Part shown: piece after piece, positions 1-7,923 of the stretch
Position numbering within the stretch: the first letter of the stretch is position 1
Layout: each line of letters starts with the position of its first letter
Assembly: GCA_945860265.1 (NCBI GenBank)
Contig: CAMAQF010000001.1
Location: 1 to 64,000, forward strand
DNA: 64,000 nucleotides
Direction: 5' to 3'
Source of the DNA: Emticicia agri
GTDB taxonomy: Bacteria > Bacteroidota > Bacteroidia > Cytophagales > Spirosomataceae
The notes under the pieces: generated by a model
Databases searched by the model: none
Told to the model about the DNA's origin: nothing
Seen by the model: the letters and a program-made list of their open reading frames with translations, nothing else
Made by a program: the position numbers and the translations under genes

Positions 1-1152
1 TAAAGCACCATCTTTGCCTTGTGTTACATCACGGAATCGTTGAGATTCTTCGGTTAATAATCTTTCTTCGCCAACTACTCGGTTGTTTTCGATAATCAAA
101 CGAGCAATGTGCATTCCGCTCAAACAGCTTACAAAAAGGTTGTTTTTCCACTCTGGAATCATATCTCCGCTATAAAAAGTCATTCCACTTGGCGAAACTG
201 ATGGATCCCAATAATAAACTGGTTGTTCCATACCTTCTTTTTGTTGAATAACTGGCTCGCCAATTTGTTTACCGCTATACTCAATGCCATAAGTAATTGT
301 TGGCCATCCATAATTTTTACCAGCTTGAACGTGGTTGATTTCGTCGCCGCCTCTTGGGCCAAACTCATTCGAAAACAATTCACCAGTTACTGGATGGAAA
401 GTCAAACCTTGCACGTTTCTATGTCCGTAAGAATATAATTCTGGTTTTGCACCTTCTTTTCCAATGAATGGATTTCCTGCAACTGGTTTTCCATCAGTTG
501 TGATATGAACAATTTTACCCAAACTTGAATTTAGTTCCTGTGCTTGCGGGCGAGTAACTTTGTCCGAACGCTCACCAGTACTGACGAACAAATTTCCGCT
601 TTTATCGAAGATAATTCTTCCACCATAATGCAAAGTGCCTTTGTGGGCTGGAGTTGCTTGATAAATTACGGTTGCACCTTCAATCTTCGTTTCATCTGCC
701 GAAAGTTTTCCTTTAGCAACCGATGTATGCGTGCCATCTGTTACGTTTTCAGAAAAAGTCCAATAAATCATGCGATTTTTCTGAAAATTCGGGTCAATAG
801 TAATGCCTAATAATCCACCTTGACCTTCAGAGTTCACCGCTGGAGCACCCATTATTGGCTTGCTTAATTCGCCACTTACCTTTGCGATTCGCATCACTCC
901 ACTTTTTTCGGTAATAATCAATCTGCCATCGGGCAAACTTTTCACAGCCCACGGAGATTTTAATCCGTCAGTTAAAACTTTAGCTGCATAAGGTGTTTGA
1001 GTTTTAACAGCTCCTACACGGGTTTGTCCTGTATATGCAGATGCATAAGTAGAGTTCGGAGTCTTAGTTTCTACCGAGGTGCTTGCACTTTGAGCACTCG
1101 AAACATAAGTTAGCGTACTAAATGCCAATGTAAAAAAGAAATTTTTTTGCAT
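1..1152 (-). CDS. PQQ-dependent sugar dehydrogenase (Asd/GSDH family), 3' end cut by window edge
   Basis: The minus-strand frame is open from the ATG at 1152 to the window edge, giving 384 codons without a stop. The N-terminus is a signal peptide ending near SSAQS. The body reads as a soluble aldose sugar dehydrogenase six-bladed propeller: SPWAVKSLPDGRLIITE, GGLLGITIDPNF, LHYGGRIIFDKSGNLFVSTG, SYGHRNVQGLTFHP and FGPRGGDEINH. In this family these residues bind PQQ and calcium, and the enzyme oxidises aldoses in the periplasm. Bacteroidota often lack PQQ synthesis, so the cofactor may be imported; that is an inference. It is followed on the same strand by an aldo/keto reductase, with the reductase start 36 bases downstream of this gene's start region on the other side, so the two are separate transcription units or a loose pair. 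Family assignment is firm; substrate is unknown. Confidence 0.88.
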   Translation of the reverse strand, partial: MQKNFFFTLAFSTLTYVSSAQSASTSVETKTPNSTYASAYTGQTRVGAVKTQTPYAAKVLTDGLKSPWAVKSLPDGRLIITEKSGVMRIAKVSGELSKPIMGAPAVNSEGQGGLLGITIDPNFQKNRMIYWTFSENVTDGTHTSVAKGKLSADETKIEGATVIYQATPAHKGTLHYGGRIIFDKSGNLFVSTGERSDKVTRPQAQELNSSLGKIVHITTDGKPVAGNPFIGKEGAKPELYSYGHRNVQGLTFHPVTGELFSNEFGPRGGDEINHVQAGKNYGWPTITYGIEYSGKQIGEPVIQQKEGMEQPVYYWDPSVSPSGMTFYSGDMIPEWKNNLFVSCLSGMHIARLIIENNRVVGEERLLTEESQRFRDVTQGKDGAL

Positions 1153-1187
1153 ATATATATTTATTTTAAGTTTAAAAATACTGTTTT

Positions 1188-2183
1188 TTAAGCCAAAATA
1201 CTATTAATTTCTTGTAATTCTGTGTCATCGAAAGAAGTGTTTTTTAAACACTCCAATGAATCTGTCAGTTGCTGAGGTTTGCTCACACCCAAAATAACCG
1301 AAGTAATGCGTGGGTCTTTCAAAATCCAAGATAAAGCCATTTGTGCCAAATTTTGCCCACGTTTTTCGGCCAATTCATTGAGTTTGATTACTTTACTTAC
1401 GTTTTCATCCGTAATTCTGCCTTCCTCAATCGCACCATTGCCACGCCCTGAAGCTGCTCTCGAATCTGCAGGAATTTCTTTGATATATTTGTTTGATAAT
1501 AAACCCTGTGCCAATGGCGAAAACGCTACGCAACCCGCACCGTTTGCTTCCAAAACATCGAGCAAACCACCTTCCACCCAACGGTCGAACATCGAATATT
1601 TTGCTTGGTGAATGATACACGGCGTGCCTAATTCTTTCAGAATCTGAGCGGCTTTTTCAGTATCTGCGGCACTGTAATTGGAGATTCCTGCATACAAGGC
1701 TTTTCCTTGACGTACAATCAAGTCAAGTGCTGACATTGTTTCTTCTAAAGGTGTTTCGGGGTCTGGACGGTGATGATAAAAAATATCAACATAATCTAAA
1801 CCCATTCGTTTTAGGCTTTGGTCTAAGCTCGAAACTAAGTATTTTTTTGAACCCCATTCTCCGTAAGGGCCTTCCCACATATAAAAACCAGCTTTGGTCG
1901 TAATCACCATTTCGTCTCGGTAAGGTTTAAAATCTTTCTTGAAAACCTGCCCGAAAGTCTCTTCGGCCGAACCCGCTGGTGGACCATAATTATTGGCTAG
2001 GTCGATGTGCGTAACGCCGCTATCGAAAGCCAATTTTAAAATTGTGCGAGCATTTTCAAAATTATCAATACCGCCGAAATTATGCCAAAGACCTAACGAA
2101 AGTGCGGGAAGTTTTAGTCCGCTTTTGCCACAACGACGGTATTCCATGTCATGGTATCGCTGCGGTGATGCTTTATAATTCAT
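1188..2183 (-). CDS. yghZ: Aldo/keto reductase, L-glyceraldehyde 3-phosphate reductase type
   Basis: A 331-residue NADPH-dependent aldo/keto reductase of the AKR14 (YghZ/Gpr) type, full length. The catalytic tetrad is visible: Asp61 and Tyr66 in HIDLANNYGP, Lys97 in ITTKAGF, and His137/138 in DIFYHHRPD. The FYMWEGPYGEWGSKKYL stretch is characteristic of YghZ enzymes and separates them from other AKRs. In E. coli the enzyme reduces L-glyceraldehyde 3-phosphate and detoxifies methylglyoxal; the same job here is inferred from similarity. The start ATG is clear. Its stop lies 35 bases from the start of the neighbouring sugar dehydrogenase, which is transcribed in the same direction, so this gene is upstream in a possible two-gene unit. 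Confidence 0.9.
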   Translation of the reverse strand: MNYKASPQRYHDMEYRRCGKSGLKLPALSLGLWHNFGGIDNFENARTILKLAFDSGVTHIDLANNYGPPAGSAEETFGQVFKKDFKPYRDEMVITTKAGFYMWEGPYGEWGSKKYLVSSLDQSLKRMGLDYVDIFYHHRPDPETPLEETMSALDLIVRQGKALYAGISNYSAADTEKAAQILKELGTPCIIHQAKYSMFDRWVEGGLLDVLEANGAGCVAFSPLAQGLLSNKYIKEIPADSRAASGRGNGAIEEGRITDENVSKVIKLNELAEKRGQNLAQMALSWILKDPRITSVILGVSKPQQLTDSLECLKNTSFDDTELQEINSILA

Positions 2184-2255
2184 TTTATGATAGGTTTTGT
2201 TTATGAATAGAATACTTAGAAAATTATCTTTTACACGAAAAATACAAAATCGAAC

Positions 2256-2294
2256 AAAAAAAGCATTGCTCGAAACCGAACAATGCTTTTTTTT
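2256..2294. terminator. Bidirectional hairpin terminator downstream of pdhB
   Basis: A-run, GCATTG stem with a short inner TCG/CGA stem and AAAC loop, CAATGC, then a run of eight T. It lies 12 bases past the pdhB stop on the minus strand. Because both arms carry A/T runs it could also stop plus-strand transcription. Confidence 0.75.
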
Positions 2295-2305
2295 AATCTA
2301 TATTT

Positions 2306-3289
2306 TTATTTTTTATACATCGCTTGCTTGACTGCGTCCATCGTACGTTTTACATTTGGCAATGTAGCTTCAATGAGCGTCGGTGCATAGTGAAGCGGAA
2401 TATCCATGTTGTTTACACGAATCACTGGGGCATCTAAATAATCAAATGCATAACGTTGTAAGTGGTAGGTGATTTCTGATGAAATCGCTGCCAAAGGCCA
2501 CGCTTCTTCCACTACTACACAACGGTTTGTTTTCTTTACTGAGTTGATAACAGTAGGGTAATCAATCGGACGAACTGTGCGTAAGTCGATTAACTCAACG
2601 CTGATTCCATCTTTTTCTAATTCAGCAATTGCTGGAAGAACAACTCTTGGAATCATTTTTCCGAAAGAAACTATCGTTACGCTTGAGCCTTCTTTCATTA
2701 CATTGGCTTTGCCCAATGGAATTATATATTCACCTTCTGGCACTTCGCCTTTATCGCCATACATTTGCTCCGATTCCATAAAAATAGTCGGGTCATTATC
2801 ACGAATTGAAGCTTTCAATAAACCTTTAGCTTCGTATGGGCTATGAGGAACAACGACTTTTAAACCTGGAGTATTGGCAAACCAATTTTCAAAGTTTTGT
2901 GAGTGCTGAGCTCCTAACTGACCAGCATTTCCTGTTGGCCCACGAAATACAATCGGACAAGAGTATTGACCGGCCGACATAGACATAAACTTAGCAGCCG
3001 AATTGATGATTTGGTCAATAGCTACCAAAGAAAAATTGAAAGTCATGAATTCGATAATTGGACGTAAACCATTTACTGCAGCACCAACTCCAATTCCTCC
3101 GAAACCTAATTCGGCGATTGGTGTGTCAATAACTCGTTTTGCTCCGAATTCATCCAACATCCCTTGACTTACTTTATAAGCACCATTGTATTCGGCTACT
3201 TCTTCACCCATCAAGAAAACGTTTTCATCACGTCTCATTTCTTCCGATAAGGCTTCACGTAGGGCTTCTCTAAATTGTATTTCTCTCAT
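2306..3289 (-). CDS. pdhB: Pyruvate dehydrogenase E1 component, beta subunit
   Basis: A 327-residue transketolase-like E1-beta subunit, the usual length for the alpha2beta2 form. The N-terminus REIQFREALREALSEEM, the FGGIGVGAAVNGLRPIIEF segment and the C-terminal DAPVIRVNNMDIPLHYAP stretch fit pyruvate rather than branched-chain E1-beta. With E1-alpha (PdhA) it binds thiamine diphosphate and decarboxylates pyruvate, passing the acetyl group to lipoyl-E2. PdhA is not in the window, so the subunits are encoded apart, as in many Bacteroidota. The gene has its own terminator and a 429-base upstream region, so it appears to be monocistronic. Confidence 0.93.
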   Translation of the reverse strand: MREIQFREALREALSEEMRRDENVFLMGEEVAEYNGAYKVSQGMLDEFGAKRVIDTPIAELGFGGIGVGAAVNGLRPIIEFMTFNFSLVAIDQIINSAAKFMSMSAGQYSCPIVFRGPTGNAGQLGAQHSQNFENWFANTPGLKVVVPHSPYEAKGLLKASIRDNDPTIFMESEQMYGDKGEVPEGEYIIPLGKANVMKEGSSVTIVSFGKMIPRVVLPAIAELEKDGISVELIDLRTVRPIDYPTVINSVKKTNRCVVVEEAWPLAAISSEITYHLQRYAFDYLDAPVIRVNNMDIPLHYAPTLIEATLPNVKRTMDAVKQAMYKK

Positions 3290-3718
3290 TTTCGCTTAGA
3301 ATTTTGCATTTTTGCGGATGTAAAATTAGTGCATCTGCCCCGAAACTCAAAACAATCTTGTGTAATATTCAAATTTTTAGAATGCCTATTACTTTTGGCT
3401 ATCAACTTTTATCTTTTTATGGTCGATAAGCTTTTGATTATGAGGCTATTTTAATACCCAGGAAGGAGTAAAATTTTTTTATATAAAAGTATGAAATTCG
3501 GTTGAAAAACATTAATATCGTAAAACATATAAGCCAACTTTATTCACCTAAATGCATGAGGCTTGAATGTTTCTTTTTTTAAAATTTATACATATTTTGC
3601 CCAATAAATTCATTAAAAACCCTTTGTAAGAGCTAAATCATTGTCTATCAAGCCAAATAATTTAGTGTACGACGCTCAAACCAGCATCTATTTTTATCAT
3701 TTTTAAGAATTATTTGTT
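3290..3718. other. Intergenic region between divergent pdhB and Nudix genes
   Basis: 429 bases with no open frame longer than about 15 codons from an ATG, no tRNA fold and no strong hairpin. It is very AT-rich and must hold the promoters of the two divergent genes, but I could not find a convincing -33/-7 pair. Confidence 0.5.
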
Positions 3719-4162
3719 ATGTCAATTAATATACGTCCAGCAGTTTTAATCATCGAAAATCAGCATGTCCTTTTCATGCAGTATAATTATGGTGGACAAG
3801 AAGTGTATAATTTGCCCGGTGGAAATTTAGAACTGGGCGAATTCTTGAGCGATGCTCTGGCTCGTGAACTGCAAGAAGAACTGGGTATTGAGATTGCAGT
3901 AGGAGAAATGATATTGGTTGGAGAAGTTTATTTTGAAGACCGAAAAAAGCACACCTTGCATCTACTTTTTGAAGGGAAAATCACGGCAGGAATTCCTACA
4001 CTAAACCCCAAAGAAACTTCGGCCTTAGCCATCAAATGGCTGAATATAAATGATTTAGACGCAGTAAATATTTATCCAAATCTTTCAAAATCTATTAAAC
4101 AATATTTAGCAGGAAAACTCAACAATAAATATATTGGAAAGATAGACCAACAATGGTTTTAA
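3719..4162 (+). CDS. Nudix hydrolase
   Basis: A 147-residue single-domain Nudix protein. The complete Nudix box is present: Gly35, five residues, Glu41, seven residues, Arg49-Glu50, Glu53-Glu54 and Gly56-Ile57, which is the metal and pyrophosphate site. The N-terminal beta strands (RPAVLIIENQHVLFMQY) and the NLPGG lead-in are typical of MutT/ADP-ribose-type enzymes that hydrolyse nucleoside diphosphates linked to another group. Substrate cannot be assigned. It stands alone, divergent from pdhB and convergent with the MFS gene. Confidence 0.85.
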   Translation: MSINIRPAVLIIENQHVLFMQYNYGGQEVYNLPGGNLELGEFLSDALARELQEELGIEIAVGEMILVGEVYFEDRKKHTLHLLFEGKITAGIPTLNPKETSALAIKWLNINDLDAVNIYPNLSKSIKQYLAGKLNNKYIGKIDQQWF

Positions 4163-4172
4163 AAATGTATTA

Positions 4173-4187
4173 CAGGTTTTCAACCTG
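4173..4187. repeat. Diverged copy of a short palindromic repeat
   Basis: CAGGTT-TTC-AACCTG, just after the Nudix stop. It resembles the core of the REP-like palindrome seen at 7821-7839 and 23272-23290 but is shorter and diverged, so membership in the family is tentative. Confidence 0.35.
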
Positions 4188-4240
4188 GCAAAAGAAATTA
4201 GTCAATTATTTAGCATAGATTTATAGCTTACAAAACTGTC

Positions 4241-5428
4241 CTAATATATGTTGGCCTTCATCGCTCGAATCTTTGGTGAGTAAAGATAAATCAAAGCTAT
4301 TATCGAAAAACTACCCATTGCAGCAAATGCAATCGAGAAACGTCCGGCATCATTTCCGTAAATCCAAGCAGAGAAAAAAGCACCTAAACCAATACCTGCT
4401 TCGAGCGAAATATACATAGTAGCAAGTGCTCTACCTCGATTTTCTTCTTCGCATAAATCGACCGTCCACGCTTGAGATATAGGTGAAATAACCCCTAAGG
4501 CCAAACCAAAAAGAATAGCCGACCCCACAAAAGTATAAACATTACTGGCAAAAACCGGTAGCATCATACCACCAATCAAAATCATACAGGCCCATCGAAG
4601 CACTGAGATTCGACCGTTTTGGTCGGAGAATTTCCCTGCAACTACCCTTATAAACAACGACGAAAGTGTGTAAATCAAAAAGAAAATACCTTTGTTTTTT
4701 AGTCCGATGGATTTGGTCAAATCGGGAGCAAGCGTTACGATTGCACCGTAGCTGAATGAAGTCAAAAAAACCACAATTGCTGCTGGTAAAACCATGGGGT
4801 CGAACATATCATTTCGATTGATTTTTAGCGAATTAAGTGTAAATTTTTCTTGTTTTTCCTGCGACAAAGTTTCTTTTATATTATATAAAATTGCTATCGA
4901 AATGAGTGCAAACATCGACGAAACATGAAACAAAACATTGAGCGAAAACGTAGCGGCAATCCAACTGCCAAGTGCAGGGCCAAAAGCCATTCCGAGGCTA
5001 CCCATGAGGCCGTGCATACCCATTGCTTCTCCTCTTCGATGAACAGGCACGATGTCTGCAATGTAGGCAGCTGTGCCAGTTGGTTTAAAACCTGTAGAAA
5101 ATCCATGCACCAAACGCAAAAATAGAAAAGGATAAACTGTAGTTACGACGGGGTAGAAAAACCCACAAACAAAGCAAACCAATGAACCAAAAGCCATAAC
5201 AGGCACTCGACCGATGCGGTCGGTAAGACGGCCACTAAACGGTCGAGATAAGCCCGCTGTGAGTGTAAACAAGCTGATTATCAAACCTTTATATTCTTCT
5301 CCACCTAAACTCGTTAGATAATCTGGCAGTTCAGGGATGAGCATATTGAAACTACAAAAGAACACCAACGAACTCAGACAAAGTAACCAAAATTGAGGTG
5401 AGAAAATACTATCAGATTGTTTTTTCAT
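4241..5428 (-). CDS. MFS transporter
   Basis: About 395 residues with twelve hydrophobic segments and the major facilitator motif A between helices 2 and 3 (SGRLTDRIGRVPVM), plus a GxxxGPxxG-like stretch in helix 5 (GMAFGPALG). This is the drug:H+ antiporter (DHA1) layout; the substrate is unknown. The open frame extends three codons upstream to a TTG, but the ATG encoding MKKQSDS is the likelier start and is used here. It is convergent with the Nudix gene and divergent from the lipoprotein gene. Confidence 0.85.
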   Translation of the reverse strand: MKKQSDSIFSPQFWLLCLSSLVFFCSFNMLIPELPDYLTSLGGEEYKGLIISLFTLTAGLSRPFSGRLTDRIGRVPVMAFGSLVCFVCGFFYPVVTTVYPFLFLRLVHGFSTGFKPTGTAAYIADIVPVHRRGEAMGMHGLMGSLGMAFGPALGSWIAATFSLNVLFHVSSMFALISIAILYNIKETLSQEKQEKFTLNSLKINRNDMFDPMVLPAAIVVFLTSFSYGAIVTLAPDLTKSIGLKNKGIFFLIYTLSSLFIRVVAGKFSDQNGRISVLRWACMILIGGMMLPVFASNVYTFVGSAILFGLALGVISPISQAWTVDLCEEENRGRALATMYISLEAGIGLGAFFSAWIYGNDAGRFSIAFAAMGSFSIIALIYLYSPKIRAMKANIY

Positions 5429-5757
5429 AGAAATCAAAAGCCGTACCTTATGAAGTTTTTCTAAAATATAAAGGCTTTTTTTAAGCTTTTAGAAGAGATT
5501 TAATGCAAAAATACTGTCAAAAACTCAAACCTGAAAGCTATTTTAACTGTAAAAGCTATTAATAAATTTACTTCAAGGTTCCTCCAAAAAATATTTTTCA
5601 TTTTTATTTAAACCTTATGCAACATTTTTCATCAAAAAGTAGATTAGTTTCCTCAAAGGCACTAAATTTTGTCCAACTAAATTTGCTATTCAATTTTTAT
5701 GAAAAGATGTGTACACAATAAATTTTTATGTATTACTCTTAAACTAATAAAATCAAA
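5429..5757. other. Intergenic region between divergent MFS and lipoprotein genes
   Basis: About 330 bases, very AT-rich, without a supported ORF. A TAAATTTG element resembling the Bacteroidota -7 box lies near 5678, but no TTTG is seen at the right distance upstream, so no promoter is called. Confidence 0.4.
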
Positions 5758-6696
5758 ATGAAGACCAATTTTTTCAAGATTACAACTTTGTGTATTGCTT
5801 TAGGTGCAGCTATGATTGCATGCGACAAAACTACTGACACCGTAACATCAAGCGACCAATTAGCTAATGCAGTAATAGACAGCCAAACCGCCAACGAACA
5901 ATCAGAAGCAGCGTATGAATTGGCTGATGAGGTAACTTTTATGCCATTTGGAGGCAGAAATTTCAGAGAAACTGGCGAAGCTCTTGATAAAGGAAATGGT
6001 ATTTTTCCGATGTTGAGCAAGGGCTGGAATACTCCATGGAAAGGAAAAGACGGAAATTGTGCCACTGTAACCAAGACAGTAGCCAATAATGTAATCACTA
6101 TCTTGTATGATTATTCGGCAGTAGTAGGTGGTGTTTGTGGCACAACTCCAGTAGGTGGGAAAATGACCATTACGATACCAGTAAAACCAGATTCAACATT
6201 CTCAGGCTCTTTGTTCCGAACAGTTACTTACGTTAATTTAAAGCGTGATACTATTACATTAAACGGTTCGCACACAATCGCAACCACAGTAGTAAGTGGT
6301 AAAGCGACCGCCAGCGAAAAATTAGAAAAAATGACCATTCTAAACTCCAAATCTGGTAAAACAATCACTTATACAAGCACACGCTCAAGAAAAGTAGATA
6401 ACAAAGGAACTGCTAATAGCAGCGACGACGAATCATCGGTGACTGGTTCGACAACTGGTAGCTCAAGCGATGGCACAAAGTTCTCAAGCAATATCACCAA
6501 AGCACTTGTTACTAAAAATTCTTGTTCAAACTCAAAAGGATTCCCTGTGAGTGGAACAGAAGAAATTGTAGCGGCAGATGGCACGAAAAAAGTAGTTGAT
6601 TACGGTATTGGTACTTGCGATTTGAAATATACCGAAACCACTAATAGCGTAACAGTAGAAAAAGAAAGAACACGAGGCGGAAAAGGCAAGAAGTAA
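5758..6696 (+). CDS. Putative lipoprotein of unknown function
   Basis: 312 residues. The N-terminus is a type II signal peptide with the lipobox M-I-A-C at 19-22, so the mature protein should be anchored to a membrane through Cys22. The middle and C-terminal halves are rich in Thr, Ser, Lys and Gly, with alternating strand-like segments (GSHTIATTVVSGKATASEKLEKM) and a basic GGKGKK tail. Four cysteines lie outside the lipobox and could form disulfides. I do not recognise a domain. A strong terminator follows, and the gene appears to be a single transcription unit. Confidence 0.75.
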   Translation: MKTNFFKITTLCIALGAAMIACDKTTDTVTSSDQLANAVIDSQTANEQSEAAYELADEVTFMPFGGRNFRETGEALDKGNGIFPMLSKGWNTPWKGKDGNCATVTKTVANNVITILYDYSAVVGGVCGTTPVGGKMTITIPVKPDSTFSGSLFRTVTYVNLKRDTITLNGSHTIATTVVSGKATASEKLEKMTILNSKSGKTITYTSTRSRKVDNKGTANSSDDESSVTGSTTGSSSDGTKFSSNITKALVTKNSCSNSKGFPVSGTEEIVAADGTKKVVDYGIGTCDLKYTETTNSVTVEKERTRGGKGKK

Positions 6697-6776
6697 ACAA
6701 TATTTTAATTTAAGAATTTTTCAATTTTTCATAGAACAAGAGAAAAAGGTTAGTAACACGTTTAAATATTCGGAAA

Positions 6777-6807
6777 GCGTTGCCAAAATTTTGGCAACGC
6801 TTTTTTT
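6777..6807 (+). terminator. Strong intrinsic terminator after the lipoprotein gene
   Basis: A perfect 24-base palindrome at 6777-6800 (GCGTTGCC core, AAAATTTT centre) followed by seven T. It lies 80 bases after the lipoprotein stop and ahead of the YciI gene. Confidence 0.85.
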
Positions 6808-6858
6808 ATTCATAAGCTAAAAGCGTTTTCTTTGTATTATTAATAAAAGACAAAAACA

Positions 6859-7149
6859 ATGAAACAATACGTAGTAGTTGCCCAAGATGGGCGAGATGAA
6901 GAAGCTTTAGACCGCCGTATGGAAGCACGACCAGAGCATTTGGCTGGTGCAAAAGCCCTAAAAGCCAACAATAATTTTATAGTCGGAGGAGCAATGCTCG
7001 ACGATAATGAAAAAATGATTGGCTCAGTAATGATTTTACAGTTTGAAAATGATGAAAAAATGCAAGAGTGGTACGATAACGAACCATATATTAAAGATGG
7101 TGTTTGGAAATTTGTAGAAGTAATGCCTTTCAGAGTGGCTAATATTTAA
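6859..7149 (+). CDS. YciI family protein
   Basis: A 96-residue YCII-related domain protein of normal length. It begins MKQYVVVAQDGRDEEAL, has the family's RPEHLAGAKAL helix with the conserved His, the GGAMLDD turn, and the FENDEKMQEWYDNEPYIKDGVW segment in which Asp and His/Tyr residues line the putative active site. YciI-like proteins adopt a dimeric ferredoxin-like fold, and their biochemical role is mostly unknown. A LysE-type exporter starts 30 bases downstream, so the two are probably co-transcribed. Confidence 0.85.
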   Translation: MKQYVVVAQDGRDEEALDRRMEARPEHLAGAKALKANNNFIVGGAMLDDNEKMIGSVMILQFENDEKMQEWYDNEPYIKDGVWKFVEVMPFRVANI

Positions 7150-7179
7150 AAATAGTTTCGACTAAAAAAATAAAATTCT

Positions 7180-7809
7180 ATGCCCGATTTACAAAACTTC
7201 CTTCTTTTTGCCTTAACGGCACTGATGCTCAATATCACGCCGGGAAATGACATGATTTTTGTCATTTCTCGAAGCTTGAGTTCTGGTACAAAAGCGGGTG
7301 TTTATGCTGCATTGGGCATCGGTTTGGGTTGTTTTGTACATATTTTTGCATCGGTGGTAGGGCTCTCTGTAATTATTCAAAAATCTGAAATTTTGTTTAA
7401 TATCATTCGTTATACTGGAGCGGCGTATTTGATTTTTATCGGTATCAAGAGTTTTATAGAAAAACCTTCCACGATGATTTTTAACCAAAATCAAAATGAT
7501 AAAAATACCAACCTCAAGATTCTCCGACAAGGCATAATTACCAATGTTCTGAACCCAAAAGTTTCGTTGTTTTTCTTGGCTTTTTTACCACAATTCGTTG
7601 ATAATCAGTCCGATAATATTAGCTCCCAAATCTTATTTCTAGGACTTTGGTTTAATTTTTCGGGAACGGTGGTGAATGTTTTAATTGCACTACTTTTCAG
7701 TAAAATCATTGCTAAACTGAGTAATTTTCAGCAATTTTGGAAGATTCAAAATAGAATTTCTGGGGCAGTTTTGGTGGCTTTAGGTTTGCATATTGCTTTG
7801 AAAAAATAA
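7180..7809 (+). CDS. LysE/RhtB family amino-acid exporter
   Basis: 209 residues with six predicted membrane helices, the normal size for the family. The N-terminal LNITPGNDMIFVISRSLSSG is the hallmark LysE/RhtB motif, followed by GVYAALGIGLGCFVH and the NVLNPKVSLFFLAFLPQF segment between helices 3 and 4. Family members export amino acids such as lysine, homoserine or threonine; the substrate here is unknown. It is 30 bases downstream of the YciI gene and ends just before a palindromic repeat. Confidence 0.88.
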   Translation: MPDLQNFLLFALTALMLNITPGNDMIFVISRSLSSGTKAGVYAALGIGLGCFVHIFASVVGLSVIIQKSEILFNIIRYTGAAYLIFIGIKSFIEKPSTMIFNQNQNDKNTNLKILRQGIITNVLNPKVSLFFLAFLPQFVDNQSDNISSQILFLGLWFNFSGTVVNVLIALLFSKIIAKLSNFQQFWKIQNRISGAVLVALGLHIALKK

Positions 7810-7814
7810 ATATT

Positions 7815-7923
7815 TTGTAGGACAGGTTTTTAACCTGTCAACCGAGCAAAAATAATAGAACTACCAGCTTGCCATCAACAAGTTAAAAATCGGACGGCAC
7901 TGGCCGACACAGTTGTCCTACAA
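7815..7923. repeat. REP-like inverted-repeat element
   Basis: It opens TTGTAGGACA and closes TGTCCTACAA, giving 10-base terminal inverted repeats about 109 bases apart. Inside is the palindrome GACAGGTTTTTAACCTGTC (7821-7839; 8-bp stem, TTT loop). The first arm and palindrome recur at 23267-23290. The distal end overlaps the stop codon of the glycosyltransferase on the other strand (7918-7920). It may act as a bidirectional transcript end between lysE and the glycosyltransferase. Confidence 0.65.
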
